This document shows positions 1 through 12,470 of a stretch of 29,297 nucleotides of DNA, piece by piece. The notes under the pieces were generated by a model. The model ran no database searches. It saw only the letters and a list, made by a program, of their open reading frames with translations, and was not told the origin of the DNA. Position 1 is the stretch's first letter. The number at the start of each line of letters is the position of its first letter. Both the position numbers and the translations under genes were made by a program. The DNA is from Hymenochaete sp. R1 (Eukaryota > Basidiomycota > Agaricomycetes > Hymenochaetales > Hymenochaetaceae), in assembly GCA_019400425.1 (NCBI GenBank), contig JAFREE010000231.1, positions 1 to 29,297 on the forward strand, read 5' to 3'.

Positions 1-164
1 TCCATCATCACGAAGTCGATGCCATTGGTCGATATAGTTGTCAGGAGTGAAGAAGAACGCTCGCGTTTGTAATTGTGTCCGTCGTCCTTGACGAGACTGA
101 CCTGCTCGTCCACAGAGTTGCTTGACTTAAAGTTGACGAGGCTTGCAAACTTCTTCAACCTCAT
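1..164 (-). CDS. 5' end of an unknown protein gene, left copy of an inverted pair (partial)
   Basis: The frame opens at the ATG complementary to 162-164 and stays open for 54 codons to the window edge, so only the N-terminus is visible. It begins MRLKKFASLVNFKSSNSVDE and is basic and serine-rich. The same gene start lies in mirror image at 29134-29297. In the 164 coding positions I count six differences, four silent and two conservative (Val/Ile, Glu/Asp), which argues that both copies are or were recently under protein-level selection. A good splice acceptor (CTGCAG) sits a few bases before the ATG, so the true start could lie in an upstream exon. One candidate is the stretch starting near 561, which shares an EEQR-coding motif with the right copy. 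I do not recognise the family. Confidence 0.6.
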   Translation of the reverse strand, partial: MRLKKFASLVNFKSSNSVDEQVSLVKDDGHNYKRERSSSLLTTISTNGIDFVMM

Positions 165-290
165 TTCGAGACTGCAGAAGATGGCAGATGGTGAGTGAGT
201 GAGAGGGAAGAGGGTATGAACGACGGGGAAAGATAGCAACCCACAAAGACGGCGAGATGGCAGGCTCGAGGTGGTTCTGCGACGGTAAGG
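1..290. repeat. Left arm of a window-spanning inverted repeat
   Basis: Position k here pairs with position 29298-k on the opposite strand. The outer 77 bases are identical. By eye there are about nine substitutions and no indel over the first 240 bases, after which similarity fades by about 290, with patches further in (for example around 378-420). The arm covers the 5' coding part of the end gene plus its upstream sequence, and the match presumably continues beyond the window. Confidence 0.9.
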
Positions 291-601
291 GCTTGCGGAG
301 GCGGACGATGTTCGAGGGACCGACGAAGCTGTGGTCGAGCGATGACACCGAGAGTGTCGTCGAGAATGTCAACGGCGTCCTCAGAGACGACGTAGTGGTA
401 GAAGAGAAAGAGATGGGGAACCGAAGCACGACGAATCGCGTCGGTCTTATATGCTTTGTCGTTCGCCTATTCACCTTAGGCTTACGTCCCTCGTAGTGCG
501 AGCCACAATTTACCACGTGGTCGCTTAACTTCCTTCTTTGTTCTTCGTCTCGTCCAATCATAACACACCAATTTTTTTTAATCTCTCAAGCAGTTGATGC
601 A

Positions 602-808
602 TACAGTCATACCTCCGAATAAGTCGCCTCTTTAATCTTGGATTATCTAAAAATCTTATCACTCAAAAAAATTGCAAGAAATTGCATTCGATGCACTTGC
701 TTGATACTCACCCCAGTAATTTTTTGCAAGTGTTTTGCTCTCGTTGAGGAGAAGTAAATGAGATGTGAAGTCCAAAAAAAAGGCGGCTTATTCGGAGGTA
801 TGACTGTA
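602..808. mobile_element. Short non-autonomous TA-flanked inverted-repeat element (MITE, Tc1/mariner/pogo-like)
   Basis: Two 32-nt terminal inverted repeats occupy 602-633 and 777-808. The outermost 22 positions match perfectly and two mismatches fall further in. The ends read TACAGTCATACCTCCGAATA and its complement, so the unit can be read as a 203-bp element starting CAGT at 604 and ending ACTG at 806, with the target dinucleotide TA on each side. TA duplication and CAGT-type ends are typical of the Tc1/mariner/pogo superfamily. The interior is AT-rich and holds no transposase frame, so it would depend on an enzyme encoded elsewhere. It lies between the end gene and the RasGEF 3' side. Confidence 0.8.
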
Positions 809-1435
809 GATACACGCTTTATGATAAATACTCTGTACAATACCTCTACGCCAGTTAACGATGTATTTCCTAACGTCCTTCTTTTCCTTTCCACTTACGC
901 ACGCACCAGACTCTACCATAAACAGAACACTGGCATATTATGTCAGTATCAGGGTACGATTTGGAAACAACGCACATGCTCTTCTTTTGCTCGATTCTCT
1001 TCATAAATACTACTAAGAGTCAGAACAAAGAAAACGGACAAGTATCAACAGCAGCATCAGCAATATCAAATGACCTCGTTAAGGAAAAGGAAACGAAAAT
1101 AAGAGAATGAGAAACAAAGAAAGGAAGAGGAAATACATATATTCGGGAGTTAATACTCGACTCAGATAGAGGAGATACGGAAAAAACGTTGGGGGGTGGG
1201 GGAGGAGATAGAAATCAATTATGCACGTCGTTAATATGGATTGTCGGAGAGGGGTATATAATATGTAGATGCGAAATAAAGGTAAAACGGAAAAGAGAAG
1301 GAAATAAATCAGAATACCCCACCCCATTTTATAATTCACGAAAAGTAAATAAACTGCTCGGTCAGAGGCGCTACACCCCGTACGTCTGTATATTCATCAC
1401 CAACTCTCCCAGCGCATTCCAGCACACCCCACCCC
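809..1435. other. Intergenic region downstream of the RasGEF gene
   Basis: No supportable gene. The stretch from about 1080 to 1330 is purine-rich on the plus strand, so pyrimidine-rich on the strand of the neighbouring RasGEF transcript, and includes a G-run near 1190-1206. It probably holds the RasGEF 3' UTR and terminator. The short frames here lack splice support and have low-complexity codons. Confidence 0.5.
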
Positions 1436-4400
1436 TCAATACCCCTCATACCCCCCAAACATCCTCTGCAACGCTCCCTCTTCCAACGCACTCAACCTCA
1501 AACACCTCCCAAGCACCCTCTTATCCACCTCCACCTCCACCTTATTCGCCAAATGCTGCCCCGCCACCAGCGCCTTGATCACGCCCGCGATCCGGCGCTG
1601 CTTCTGCACGTTGATGAGCGGCTCGATTTGCATCGACGCTGGCAGCGGGCGGAGGTCTGCGAAGACTTCTGGGTGGGCGCAGGCTTTGAAGTTGCCTGTT
1701 TCGGGGTCGGTCTCGACGGGTTCGGTTGGGGAGGAGGGGTCGATGAGGTCGGGCATGTGGCTGAAGCGGTGTAGTTGAGAGAGGTAGACGCCTGGGGAAT
1801 GAATGAGTTTTGTTTTTTGTTTTTGATTTAGATATGAGTCGACAAGTCGCTTTTCGCTGTGAATGTTGGAAAAGAGAGCTCACCGATGAAGGGAACACAC
1901 GAAGTCGGCGTCACAAGCCTCCCATCCGTCGACGCCTTATGTTTCCCACCCGAAGACGCCCCATCCACCAATCCATTATCAGACGCCGTCCCGTCTTCCT
2001 GCCCTCCATCGAGCGGCTTCGCACTGACCAACGCCGCAATCGCCCTCCGTATATGCCCAAAGTCGTCTTCGCTCGTGCAGAAGAGTCTGAGATCCTCGAA
2101 CACGCGGTTTTCCCACCGGCCGACGCGGTTCCATGAGCGCTTCATGGCGCGTCGGACCCAGTCGCTGCTCAGACCCGAGATGATCGATACGAGTGTCGCG
2201 AAGTTGTTCATCGTGTACGCTTTCTGTTACGAAAAAAAAACACTTCAGTATATATACCGATACCATTTTTTGCGCATTTGCACCCCGTGCAAGAAAGCGA
2301 ACGATAATTTCTTTTTTTCTTAAGAAGGGGGGGAAAGGTTAAACGCCACTCACCCAGGCAATACGAATGAACTTGGCCACGACAAGCACCCGATCATGCG
2401 GATTCGTCAACGCAACCTCCGACACCACAAAGTTCGCAACAAGGTTAAACCTCGCCCTCGCCGCACACAACACGCTAATCTTGCTCTTCCCCCTCAACTC
2501 CGCCTTCCGCCTTCGGTCCCTCAAAAACTGCATCCAGTCCCGCACGTTATAATCGTCCGTCCCGCGCATCCATTCCTCCGACACGAGCTCCTCGAACTTG
2601 ATCCCGAGGAAGATCTCCTTGTCGATGACGGAGAAGTGCGCCGCGAGCGTCTCGGCGCGGTACCCCAGGATGAAGGAGCGGTACACCGCCGTCGCTGCTG
2701 CTGTGTTAGGGAGCTTCGCGTTCGGGAGCGCGTAGCCTGGTTGTGGGTGATGCCCGCTTGCGCCTGCACGTTTGGGGGGAGAGGTGCCCTTGAGTGTGGG
2801 TGTGGTCGTCGTGTCCTCTGCACCGCCGCCACTGCCACCGCCGGAGGACGTCGTGGGGATGCGGCTTAGGAGAATCTCTTCAGGGACGGCTTCGTCGATC
2901 TTGGGTTTTGCTTCCGAGATCGCGTGCGTGCCTTGGGAGGCGGTGGTGGTGGGGAACGGTTGAATGGTTGCGCGCGGAGTCGGAGTGACGGGGCCCGCTG
3001 AGGTCTCGCCGTCATCTGCTGGCACCACTAAACCAATCGACCGTCGATCTACAGAATCAACGGATGAACGTGGCACAGAGACCGTCAAATCCTCCTCTCC
3101 ATGTCCCATCCCCGCCTCGTCCCCTTCACCCTCCTCTTCATCCGAAAACTTTCTCGGCACATCCCTGAAATCACCCGCAGCCATCCTCTCCCTAATCGTC
3201 TTCACCCACCCATCCACCTTCAGCTCCTTATGCTTCTGCTGCGACGGGTTGACCTGCCCCTCAAGCCTTCTCAGCGCCGACTCCACGTCCCCAGGCGCGC
3301 CCTCATCATCACTCAAGTCATTAATCAACGCGTTCATCTGCCACTGCTGGACCGCATTTCCCAACTTCGGCGACGTCCCCGCATTCGAGGTCGTGTTCGA
3401 ATTCGTCTTCGAGTCCCGCGCAGACTCCGCCTGCTCCGACAACGCCACCGACGCGCGAGAAATGATGCCCATACTCGACACCGTGTCCACCGACCGATGG
3501 ACGAACTCAAAGTCCCTCCGATTCGGCAGCTTCTTCGTCGCCGGCCGCAGCCCCGGCGGGACCGCGGGCCCGCCGTCGCTCGACGACGAGTTGTCCGAGA
3601 GGTAGTCGAGGTCGTCGAGGTCGGAGATGGAGATGGCGTCGGGGAACGTGCGCTGCTGTCTCGGGAGGGGGTTCCCGAACGAGGAGGTCGTCGTTGTCAT
3701 GGAGCGCATGGAGCCTGATGAGGCGGAGCGCACGGAATCTGGGCGGCGTTCGGCGCTTTGGACGCGCGAAAGCATCTTGTGGATGGGTCCGGGACTCGGG
3801 CTCGGGCTTTGGCGCTGGCTCTGGCTCTGTAGTGATGGCTCGCTCTCGCCCGAGGTCAGAGATGCCTCGCTTTCAGGACGCAGAGGCGCATGGGATGCCA
3901 ACGGAGTCCTATTCGCCGGCTCTGACTCCTGCGGGGACGATAATGACGGCGCCGGCGACGCCGACCTCTCCTCGCTAGCTCCTCCCTCCTCTCCATCCCC
4001 GCCTCCCACCTCATCCCTAGTCACCGACACCATCACCTCCGGCACGCCCAACGCAACAGGGGTCGAAGGCGACACCGCCGCTGCCTCCGAAGACACAGGC
4101 GAAACAGGCGCATTGTCGATCATCTTCAAATACTGCCCCACCCCGCCCCTCACAGCGAACAAATCGCCCGCAGCGTTCAGCTCAAGGTCGAACGCCGTCG
4201 CCGCCCCATCCCCATCCCCCATCGCCGACGCAGGCGACAACGGCACCACCGGCGCAGCGCGCGAGCTCAAGACGCGTTTCCACCGGCCCAGACGGCCTAT
4301 TGTGTTGATGACCACCCTGGAGAGGCTCTTGTGGTGCCCGGGGAGCGTCGCTGGGGACCCTGTTAGTGGTAGTTGCGAGGACGGTTGTACGGAGCGGGCG

Positions 4401-7400
4401 TGTTGGAGGATGGTAAGGTGGAGGGGTTGTTGGAGGAGCAGTCTGGAGGGCGACGTCGTTGGTCTCGAGGCGCCGTGTAAGGTGGATGTGGACCCATCAA
4501 ACGCGCCGTTCCCCAAATTCCCCGCACCACCACCACCACCGCCGCCGCCAAGAGTCCCACTCGCTGACATGCTCGGTCTAGCTCTAGACGCACCACTCCC
4601 AGACGCACCACGGACGGTATCCCCCATCCCCAGCTGGTTCGCAAACGACGTGAACCCCTGCACGCCCGCCATGTCCGAGAACGGGCTGCTCTCGTCGGGG
4701 TTGAAATCGAGGTCGACGTCCGAGTCCTCCTCGTGCTGCGCCGCGGCCGCCTTGCGGAGCGTCGCCGCGAAGTTGACGCCGCTGGAGAGGTCTCCGAAGA
4801 TCTTGTCGATGGACTGCATCATCGCGCCTTTCTTCTCCGGCGTCTTGCTCTGTTTCTTCACTCGCGAGTGCGCATCCTTGCAGTCTTTTGCGATCTTCTT
4901 GAGTTTCTTGACGACGTTCTGCGTATCGTTCGTTCGTTCGGAAAAATTAAGTCAGTCTTCTCCCAAAAAAATCCTCCACTCCAAAAAAGAGAAGAAAAAA
5001 ACAGAAACTCACGCGGGCGTCGTTATACTTATCCAGTATCGGGTCCCTCCAAAGCGTATTCAACCAATTCGCAAACCAAAGACACAGCTCCCGATTCGGC
5101 AAGAAATCAATCCGGAAGAACGTCAACAACCAATATCGAATCGCCACGAACGTCCGCACGCGCACGATCTGCTTCACCAGCACGTCCTGCTCCGTCGTCG
5201 GCTGCTCCAGCGCCCAGTGGAACCGGCAGATGAGCAGATGGCACAGGTCGAACGCGTCGATGTACGTGCGGTACGTGAGGAAGAAGATGAGGAGCTCGTC
5301 GTAGTCGAATTGGCTTGTGAGTTGGGCGATCCAGCGTTCGATCGTTGCGGCCATGAGGACGCGTCGCCCGCCTTCCCCGTCGTCGTCGTTGTCGTTGTCG
5401 TTGTCGTCGACGCCGCCGCCGCCGCCGGCCCCACCACGGTCTTTGTCTGACGAATGTCCGGTACTCCGTTCGTCGACGCTGTTCTTGCGTATCCGGATGG
5501 GCGAGGTCTCGCGCGTGCCCCCGCCCGTTCCCGCGGTAGAGGTGCCAGCAGCAGCATGCGACTTGCCCTTAACGCTCCGTTTCCGCGAATGCACCGAGAA
5601 CGCCCGCGACTGCGGCCTAGACTGTACGCTCGAGCTCTCCTGCGCCGAGCCCATCTCGGCGCCTTCGTCCCCAGCCCCAGCCCCCGCCCCAGCGCACACA
5701 TCCCCCCAAATCACGAACCTCGGGTCATCGCGCGGGACCGCCCCGTCGAACGCCGAGAGGCTCATCTTGTACGTCGTCTGGCGCGAGAGGGCGCTGATGG
5801 AGTCCAGACGCGGGAGCCCGCGGTAGTTCTGGATGACGTCGAAGACGGTTGTGGGGTATTGCGTGTACATGCTTGTTGGCTCGGAGGGGAGGGCGCGTTC
5901 GTGCACTGGGGGTTCCGAACCCGAGTCTACCGCGAACTCGCTGTCTTCTGATACGGATTTAGACGAGTCGATAGAGTCCATCGACTCAGGCCTCCCCGTC
6001 TCTTCTTCTCTCTCCTCATCCGGCTTCTCCACCGCCTCAACGGTAAGAAGACTCCCATCCAATTCCGCCACCCCAACCCCAACCCCAACCCCAGCCCCAG
6101 ACGCCCTCCCAACAGCCCTCGCCGTCTTCGCCGACTCAAACGACTGCATCTCCCTCACCACCGACGGCAAATGCACCATCGAATCCCGATACGGCGACTC
6201 AAACACCACGTTCCGCCCAAACGGCTGCTCCACGCCCCTTCCGAGCCCTAACCCAAGCCCTCGTTCGTCCACATCCAACGGCGAATGCGACGGCGAGTCG
6301 CTCGGCGTCATGAGGCTCCGCGACGAGGGCGTCCTCCCGCTCGACGTCAACGGCGACGCGGGGGGTACACCCTGCCAGCCCATCGCAGAGCTGAAGAGGT
6401 CGCCTGCGCCTGCAGAACGTGCTAGGACGGACGCTGACGCAGACGTCGATGCGGACGCGGATGAGAACGATTCGGACGGAGCCGTCGTGGTTACGATGGG
6501 GCGAGGCATATCGGCGCCTGTGACGCTATGCGAGTGCGTGCGGCCCGTATACGGCGGCGGCGGGGACGACTGCTGTGAGATGACGTCGCCGAAGTAGCCT
6601 CCGGACGGCGCGGACGTCATGTCTGGGATGGACCTTGGTTTTCTGAGCTTCCGCGTCGACGTCGACGTGGATGTGGAGGAGGCTGATGCCAGTGATGGGG
6701 GCGAGAGTTGCTTGGCGTCTTCGGGGGGACGGGAGGGCTGGGACTTGAATACGGATGTGATGCTGATGCGGGAACGGCGTTTCCGTTGTGCCTGCGAGAT
6801 GGACCCTGCCATGGTACCAGCAGCGTTCGCGTTAATGTTGTTGGAAGTGGAAATCGATGGGGGAACCTCCAGCTCAGGAGTGGGTGTCGAATCCTGAGAC
6901 GGATCCTGCGAGTAGTTTCTAGAGAGAGCGAGAGCACGGACATACATATATCAGCCAAACCCTCTCAACAGCTGATACGATAACGAGCGGCGGGAAGACG
7001 TACCCAACGCGAAAGACCTGCTTTCCGTGCTGGTTGATGATTGCCGTGAGGACGTACGGCGAGCGCGTGTACTCGCTGAGGCGGATCCGTTGGTCGTATC
7101 TCTTCTTGAGCTCGCGCGCGGCCGGCCCGGATGTGGTCTCTACAAAGCTGCCGTCCGCTAAGAACCGAAATCCGAGTCGTGTGTACGCGTGCGTCGTCCC
7201 GGAGTTGTGATCAAAATGAGAACGAGGGCGAGTGCGAGTGTGGGTACGAGTGACGACGAAACGCCCGGTAAGTTCACGATGGGTCGTAAGCAAAAGGTTC
7301 CGTTTCGCGAAAGAGGGTTATATTGAGACGGGAGATGAGTTGAGATTACCCAAGCATCATGATTATGCACAGATGCGGGCCCCCAAAGAGTATGTTGATG

Positions 7401-8150
7401 AGATGAAAGAACGGCGACATTGAAAGAAAGAAGAAAAGAATGGGCAAGTCAGCATCGCTCTGCATTCGTTGTGTGATACGCCTCGTCTCGTCTCGTCTCA
7501 TTCCGACCCTCCCTTATCCACGCCGCGCGCGTGCGTGTACATGCTTACATGTCGGCGGAAAGGACGGAAGGAGAGCGAAGCACGAAGGAGTAAGCAATAA
7601 AGAGAAAGATAAAAACGAAAACAAGAAGAAGAAGAAGAAAAGGGTAAAACACGGAGGTAAACGCACCAGAGATGGAGATGTCTGCATTTGCAACCTCCGG
7701 CGGGAGGTCATCAAAAAAGCCGTTGCCATCGCCCGCCTCGACTTCGCTGAGGGCAAAGCTAGAGGTGCTGGCGTTGGTCGCAGGCATGGGGAGCGGGAGC
7801 AAGAACTTGTTGGACGAGCCAGAACTGGATACGTTTGAGTGAGGTGCACCGTTGTTGCTGTTGGTGTAGCTGTTGCTGGTGGTGGTGGTGGTGGTGGTGG
7901 CGGATGCGGATGAAGACGGAGACATGGTGATAGAGGCGGTGATAGGTGAGGGCGTGGTAGGGTCGTCGTCGTCGTTGTCAATGTCGTTGGTGTCGTTGTT
8001 GAGGGAGAGGTTGAAAGGAGAAGAGAGGGAGAATAGGTTTGGATCTGAGAAGTCGGGGAAAGCGTCGTCGTCAGAGTTGTGAGTGGATTGAGTTGAAGGG
8101 ATTTGAAGGCGAGTAGGAGGGAAGTGGGCATGATGATCCGTTAGAGGCAT
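1436..8150 (-). CDS. Ras guanine-nucleotide exchange factor (RasGEF_N + catalytic RasGEF/CDC25 domain)
   Basis: Predicted to load GTP onto a Ras-type GTPase at membranes. Exons on the minus strand are 8150-7667, 7157-7004, 6918-5013, 4918-2354, 2223-1884 and 1791-1436. All phases close and give about 1934 residues. Residues 1-730 are mostly low-complexity Ser/Thr/Pro/Gly with acidic Asn-Asp runs. The RasGEF_N (REM) motif spans about 734-848 (ERWIAQLTSQFDYDELLIFF, then FLPNRELCLWFANWLN). The catalytic domain runs from about 1603, with RFNLVANFVVSEVALTNPHD, KFIRIAWKAYTMNNFATLVS, IISGLSS and CVPFIGVYLSQLHRFSHMPD, ending near 1870. Two oddities are a disordered spacer of about 750 residues between REM and catalytic domains, and a Gly/Ser-rich insert inside the catalytic domain before CVPFIG. 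Intron 1 (7158-7666) is 509 nt, far longer than the others. The start ATG at 8150 is the first in frame; the 5' exon is the least certain part. Confidence 0.9.
6069..6099 (-). other. G-quadruplex-type motif inside the RasGEF coding strand
   Basis: Five runs of four G occur on the coding (minus) strand, separated by TT or CT spacers, resembling telomeric GGGGTT units. They encode an alternating Gly-Val tract in the disordered N-terminal half of the RasGEF. This fits the usual G4 sequence rule (four or more G-runs with loops of 1-7 nt) in both template DNA and mRNA. Folding is inferred, not shown. Confidence 0.6.
7158..7457 (-). promoter_or_regulatory. AG-free zone before the 3' splice site of RasGEF intron 1
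   Basis: On the transcribed strand no AG dinucleotide occurs between the acceptor (TTCTTAG ending at 7158) and position 7458. A branch-site-like TGCTGACTT lies at 7447-7455, with its A near 7449, just inside the start of the AG-free stretch. This is the pattern of a distal branch point with an AG exclusion zone. The 7158 acceptor is forced by frame, because the exon-2 frame extended upstream meets a TAA at 7320-7318. Confidence 0.55.
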
Positions 8151-8345
8151 GATGGACTGCAGAATAGACACTATGGACTATGGCTAGAAGGAAGAGTATA
8201 AAGACATACAGACAGCCAGGAGTCAGTCAGAGAGCCAGTAGTCAGATTCAAGACTTGAAGGGAACAGTCTAGTCTATAGCTTAGTGCGTCGATCACTTGC
8301 TGACTAATCATTCCTTTCCACAATATTCATTTATTTATTAGTACA

Positions 8346-9908
8346 TTACTCAAACATCCACTTCTCCAGTCCTCTAACAAGCTCACACGCTGTCTCCTCA
8401 AGCAACTCATCCCTCTCCCTCCTCACTCTCACAATCGTCCGTCCCACTCCCGCATACACAAGCCCCACAGAACGCGTACTAAACTCGACCCGCAAACAGT
8501 CGTGGTCTAACCGGTACACCCACTCGCTCCCATCTCCTCTCGCCACCCTCCCGCCCTTCTCCGAGTCGGAATTCACCACCGCCTCATCTCGAATATCCTC
8601 ACCATCACCCCAGGCACCCTCAACCCCAGGAAACCCAACCAACCCCGCCTTCATCCCATACACCCTCACCAGATCCGCCAGCCTCGCCCTGGGCTGCATG
8701 AACCCAAACAGGTCGCGCAGCGTGTCTGGCCTTGCGGTGTGTAAGCTCGAGTCGTCCGTGAACACGTCTTCGTGCAGCTGGAAGAGTATGTATCTGTCGA
8801 GGACCTGTGTGTGCGTGCCGAGGTCGGTGTTAAGTGTAGTGTGGTGTACATGTATGCGCGCGTGCGGGGGTCGTTGGCAAGTAAGAATTGAGATTAACGA
8901 GAAAACGCGAAGGAGCTGGGGACGAACTTACCTCGGACTCGGACTGCATGTTATTCGTCTGAACGATGGGCATCGAACCCGCCGAGAACGAGAATGGCGC
9001 TCCTGCCAGTGAAGTCTCCTCCATCCTCGATCCGGAACCCATGTTCGAAACAGTACTAGTACGCGCAGCTGCAGTTGCAGTTGCGGTTGCGGTTGCGCAC
9101 ATCGTCCTAGCCCAATAGCCATGCGGGGGCGGGAACGGGAACGGGAACGGGTCAGAGGAATACGGCGCACGCACGAGCCTTGCGTAATGCGGCAAGAACG
9201 TCGAGCGGAGGACGTGCATAGCAGCTAAGAGAAGAGCGTGTCGCCGTCAGCATTGGGCTCCCAACAACATCACATTCACAACACGCGACACACGCATACG
9301 AGAGACAGACAGAGAAAGGGTCTGACTCCCTACTCCTCACTCCCCACTCCTCACTCTTCGAAACGACACACACGCCCAAAACATTCAAAACACTCACCTA
9401 AATAGAAACCCCTACACACACCCCTCAAACACACCGCCATCCAATAAAGCGTCCTCGTCGTCCTCACGCCGAGCTCGTCCCTCGTCATCCTCCCCTTCCC
9501 CTTCCCTATCCCCGTGCCTACATCCGTCTCCGTACCGAGAGATGAGCTCAAGCTCGCCCCGGGATGGGAATCGACCCCAACTTCGACTCCAGCTCCAGTT
9601 CGAAGCACGCCGTCGGAATGCTGAGGCTGCGGAAGCGTCGAGTACGTGATGAGGAGGAGGACGTGCGAGGGGAGAGGTGGCGTCGTCGCCGTTCTGGCTG
9701 ACGTCCCGTTCGATGTTGAGGAAGAGGCGGAGGCGTATGTAGAGGCGGAAGCGTAATACGGATTCGAAGGATGGAAGCCTAAAACTTGACCTCGAGGTCG
9801 TTCGTACCCGTGCCCGTGTGAGTGCTCGTGTTCGACGGCGGCGTACGGCGGTGGGGGCGGTACCAATACGAACATGTCGTCTTTTTCTTTTTCTAGGAGG
9901 ACGACCAT
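8346..9908 (-). CDS. Orphan protein gene upstream of RasGEF
   Basis: Three exons with compatible phases (9908-9398, 9224-8932, 8804-8346) give about 420 residues. The donors are GTGAGT and GTAAGT, and the acceptors are CTCTTAG and ACACACAG. The first ATG in frame is at 9908; the frame is open further upstream to about 10157 without another ATG, so an additional 5' exon is possible. The N-terminal third is Pro/Ser/Ala/Thr-rich. The better-conserved-looking segments are around exon junction 1 (TLYWMAVCLRGVCRGFYLGA) and the C-terminus (DLFGFMQPRARLADLVRVYG, then CLRVEFSTRSVGLVYAGVGR). There is no signal peptide, membrane segment or known motif. The stop lies 195 bp from the RasGEF start, same strand. 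I do not recognise the family. The gene is likely real because of the splice-phase agreement. Confidence 0.6.
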
Positions 9909-10714
9909 TCCGGAGATGGGTCTTCTGTTCAGTACTATTAGTGGTACTATTAGTGGTACTGCTGGTATAAGCTTCAGCGTCTGCGCTGGTGTGTCTCCCT
10001 CGTATTCGTTTCGTTCCTTCCCAGTATCGATATCGATATCAACGCGCGAGCGAGTGAGCAAGTTTGAGTCTGGACGTTTCTTGACTTCACTTGACCTTGG
10101 AGCTGTTTTGTTCAGTGTTCGATGTTCGATGCTCGATGTCCAAACCGAAAGACCCAAAGCCTAGGAGAGAAAACGAGGAGAACGAGTGGGGGAACGGGAG
10201 CATATACGCTGGGTGTTACGAATAAGAGGTGGTGGTGGTGTAGTAGTACTTGTAGTACCCAGGCACTCTTCTGTTGTTGAACATGACCGTGATGATCATG
10301 CCATGAGCCATGAACGGGCGCTTCCTCAGTTCCTGATTCCCCTTAAGCTTGTTTCCTACATTCCGCAGTGATGCCGCAGTTCAGCGGATGACGTAATCTC
10401 TTCAAATATTAATATTAATCAGATCAGATGTTGTAATCTCCGAACTCAGCTGGGAACAGAGTTGGGATGCAGAGCTCTGTTTGACTCTGAGCTTGTATTT
10501 TTATTTGTATGGGAGCGGGAGCTACACAAAAGAACAGAACAGAACAGGGTCGGGATTACATTGCATTTCATTGTTGCTTCTTCTTTTTCTCACTTCTATA
10601 CTTACCCCCCTCCTCACCACCAGCTACCCCCAACGAAGGAGTCCGCAGATTGATTGGAAACGGAATAATGGGAAAACTCGAGTCATCGCGGATACAGCGC
10701 TGCGACTGATCCTC
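9909..10714. other. Intergenic region between the orphan gene and GAPDH
   Basis: Contains the presumed promoter/5' leader of the orphan gene and the 3' UTR of GAPDH, both minus strand. A short tandem repeat lies at about 9936-9960 (two copies of a 12-nt TACTATTAGTGG-type unit). An AT-rich patch (AATATTAATATTAAT) lies near 10405. No further gene is supported. Confidence 0.5.
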
Positions 10715-12239
<1,525 letters not shown>

Positions 12240-12470
12240 TTTGATATCTAAGAGGTCGGTGTGAGGATTGAAAGAGGTAGAAAGGGATGAGATGGATGGA
12301 TGATCGAGGAAGAGAGGGAAAAGGGCTGAGGGGACGAACGACGCGGACTATTTATGCCTCTCGCACGTTGGTTGGGGGGACTTCCTTGGGCCCTTCGACC
12401 GAGTCTCCGAAGAATGATTCCTCAGCTCAGCTCAGCTCGCTCAGCTTGATGCTTCAGCTTCACCGCCTTT
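12240..12470 (-). promoter_or_regulatory. GAPDH promoter and pyrimidine-rich leader
   Basis: On the minus strand a TATA-like ATAAATA lies at 12355-12349, about 110 bp before the GAPDH ATG. Between them the sequence is strongly C/T-rich, as in many highly expressed fungal genes, and ends ATCAAAATGG at the start codon. Further upstream (12420-12450) is a short run of CTCAG-type repeats on the plus strand. Confidence 0.65.

Noticed and set aside
127..561. 144-codon minus-strand frame at the left end
   Set aside because: Its frame differs from the conserved frame that the two mirror copies share from the ATG at 164. Only its first part, the EEQR region, may be a 5' exon.
3627..5450. 607-codon plus-strand open frame
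   Set aside because: It lies antisense to RasGEF exons and runs across an intron of that gene. Its translation is low-complexity and a by-product of GC-rich codon usage on the other strand.
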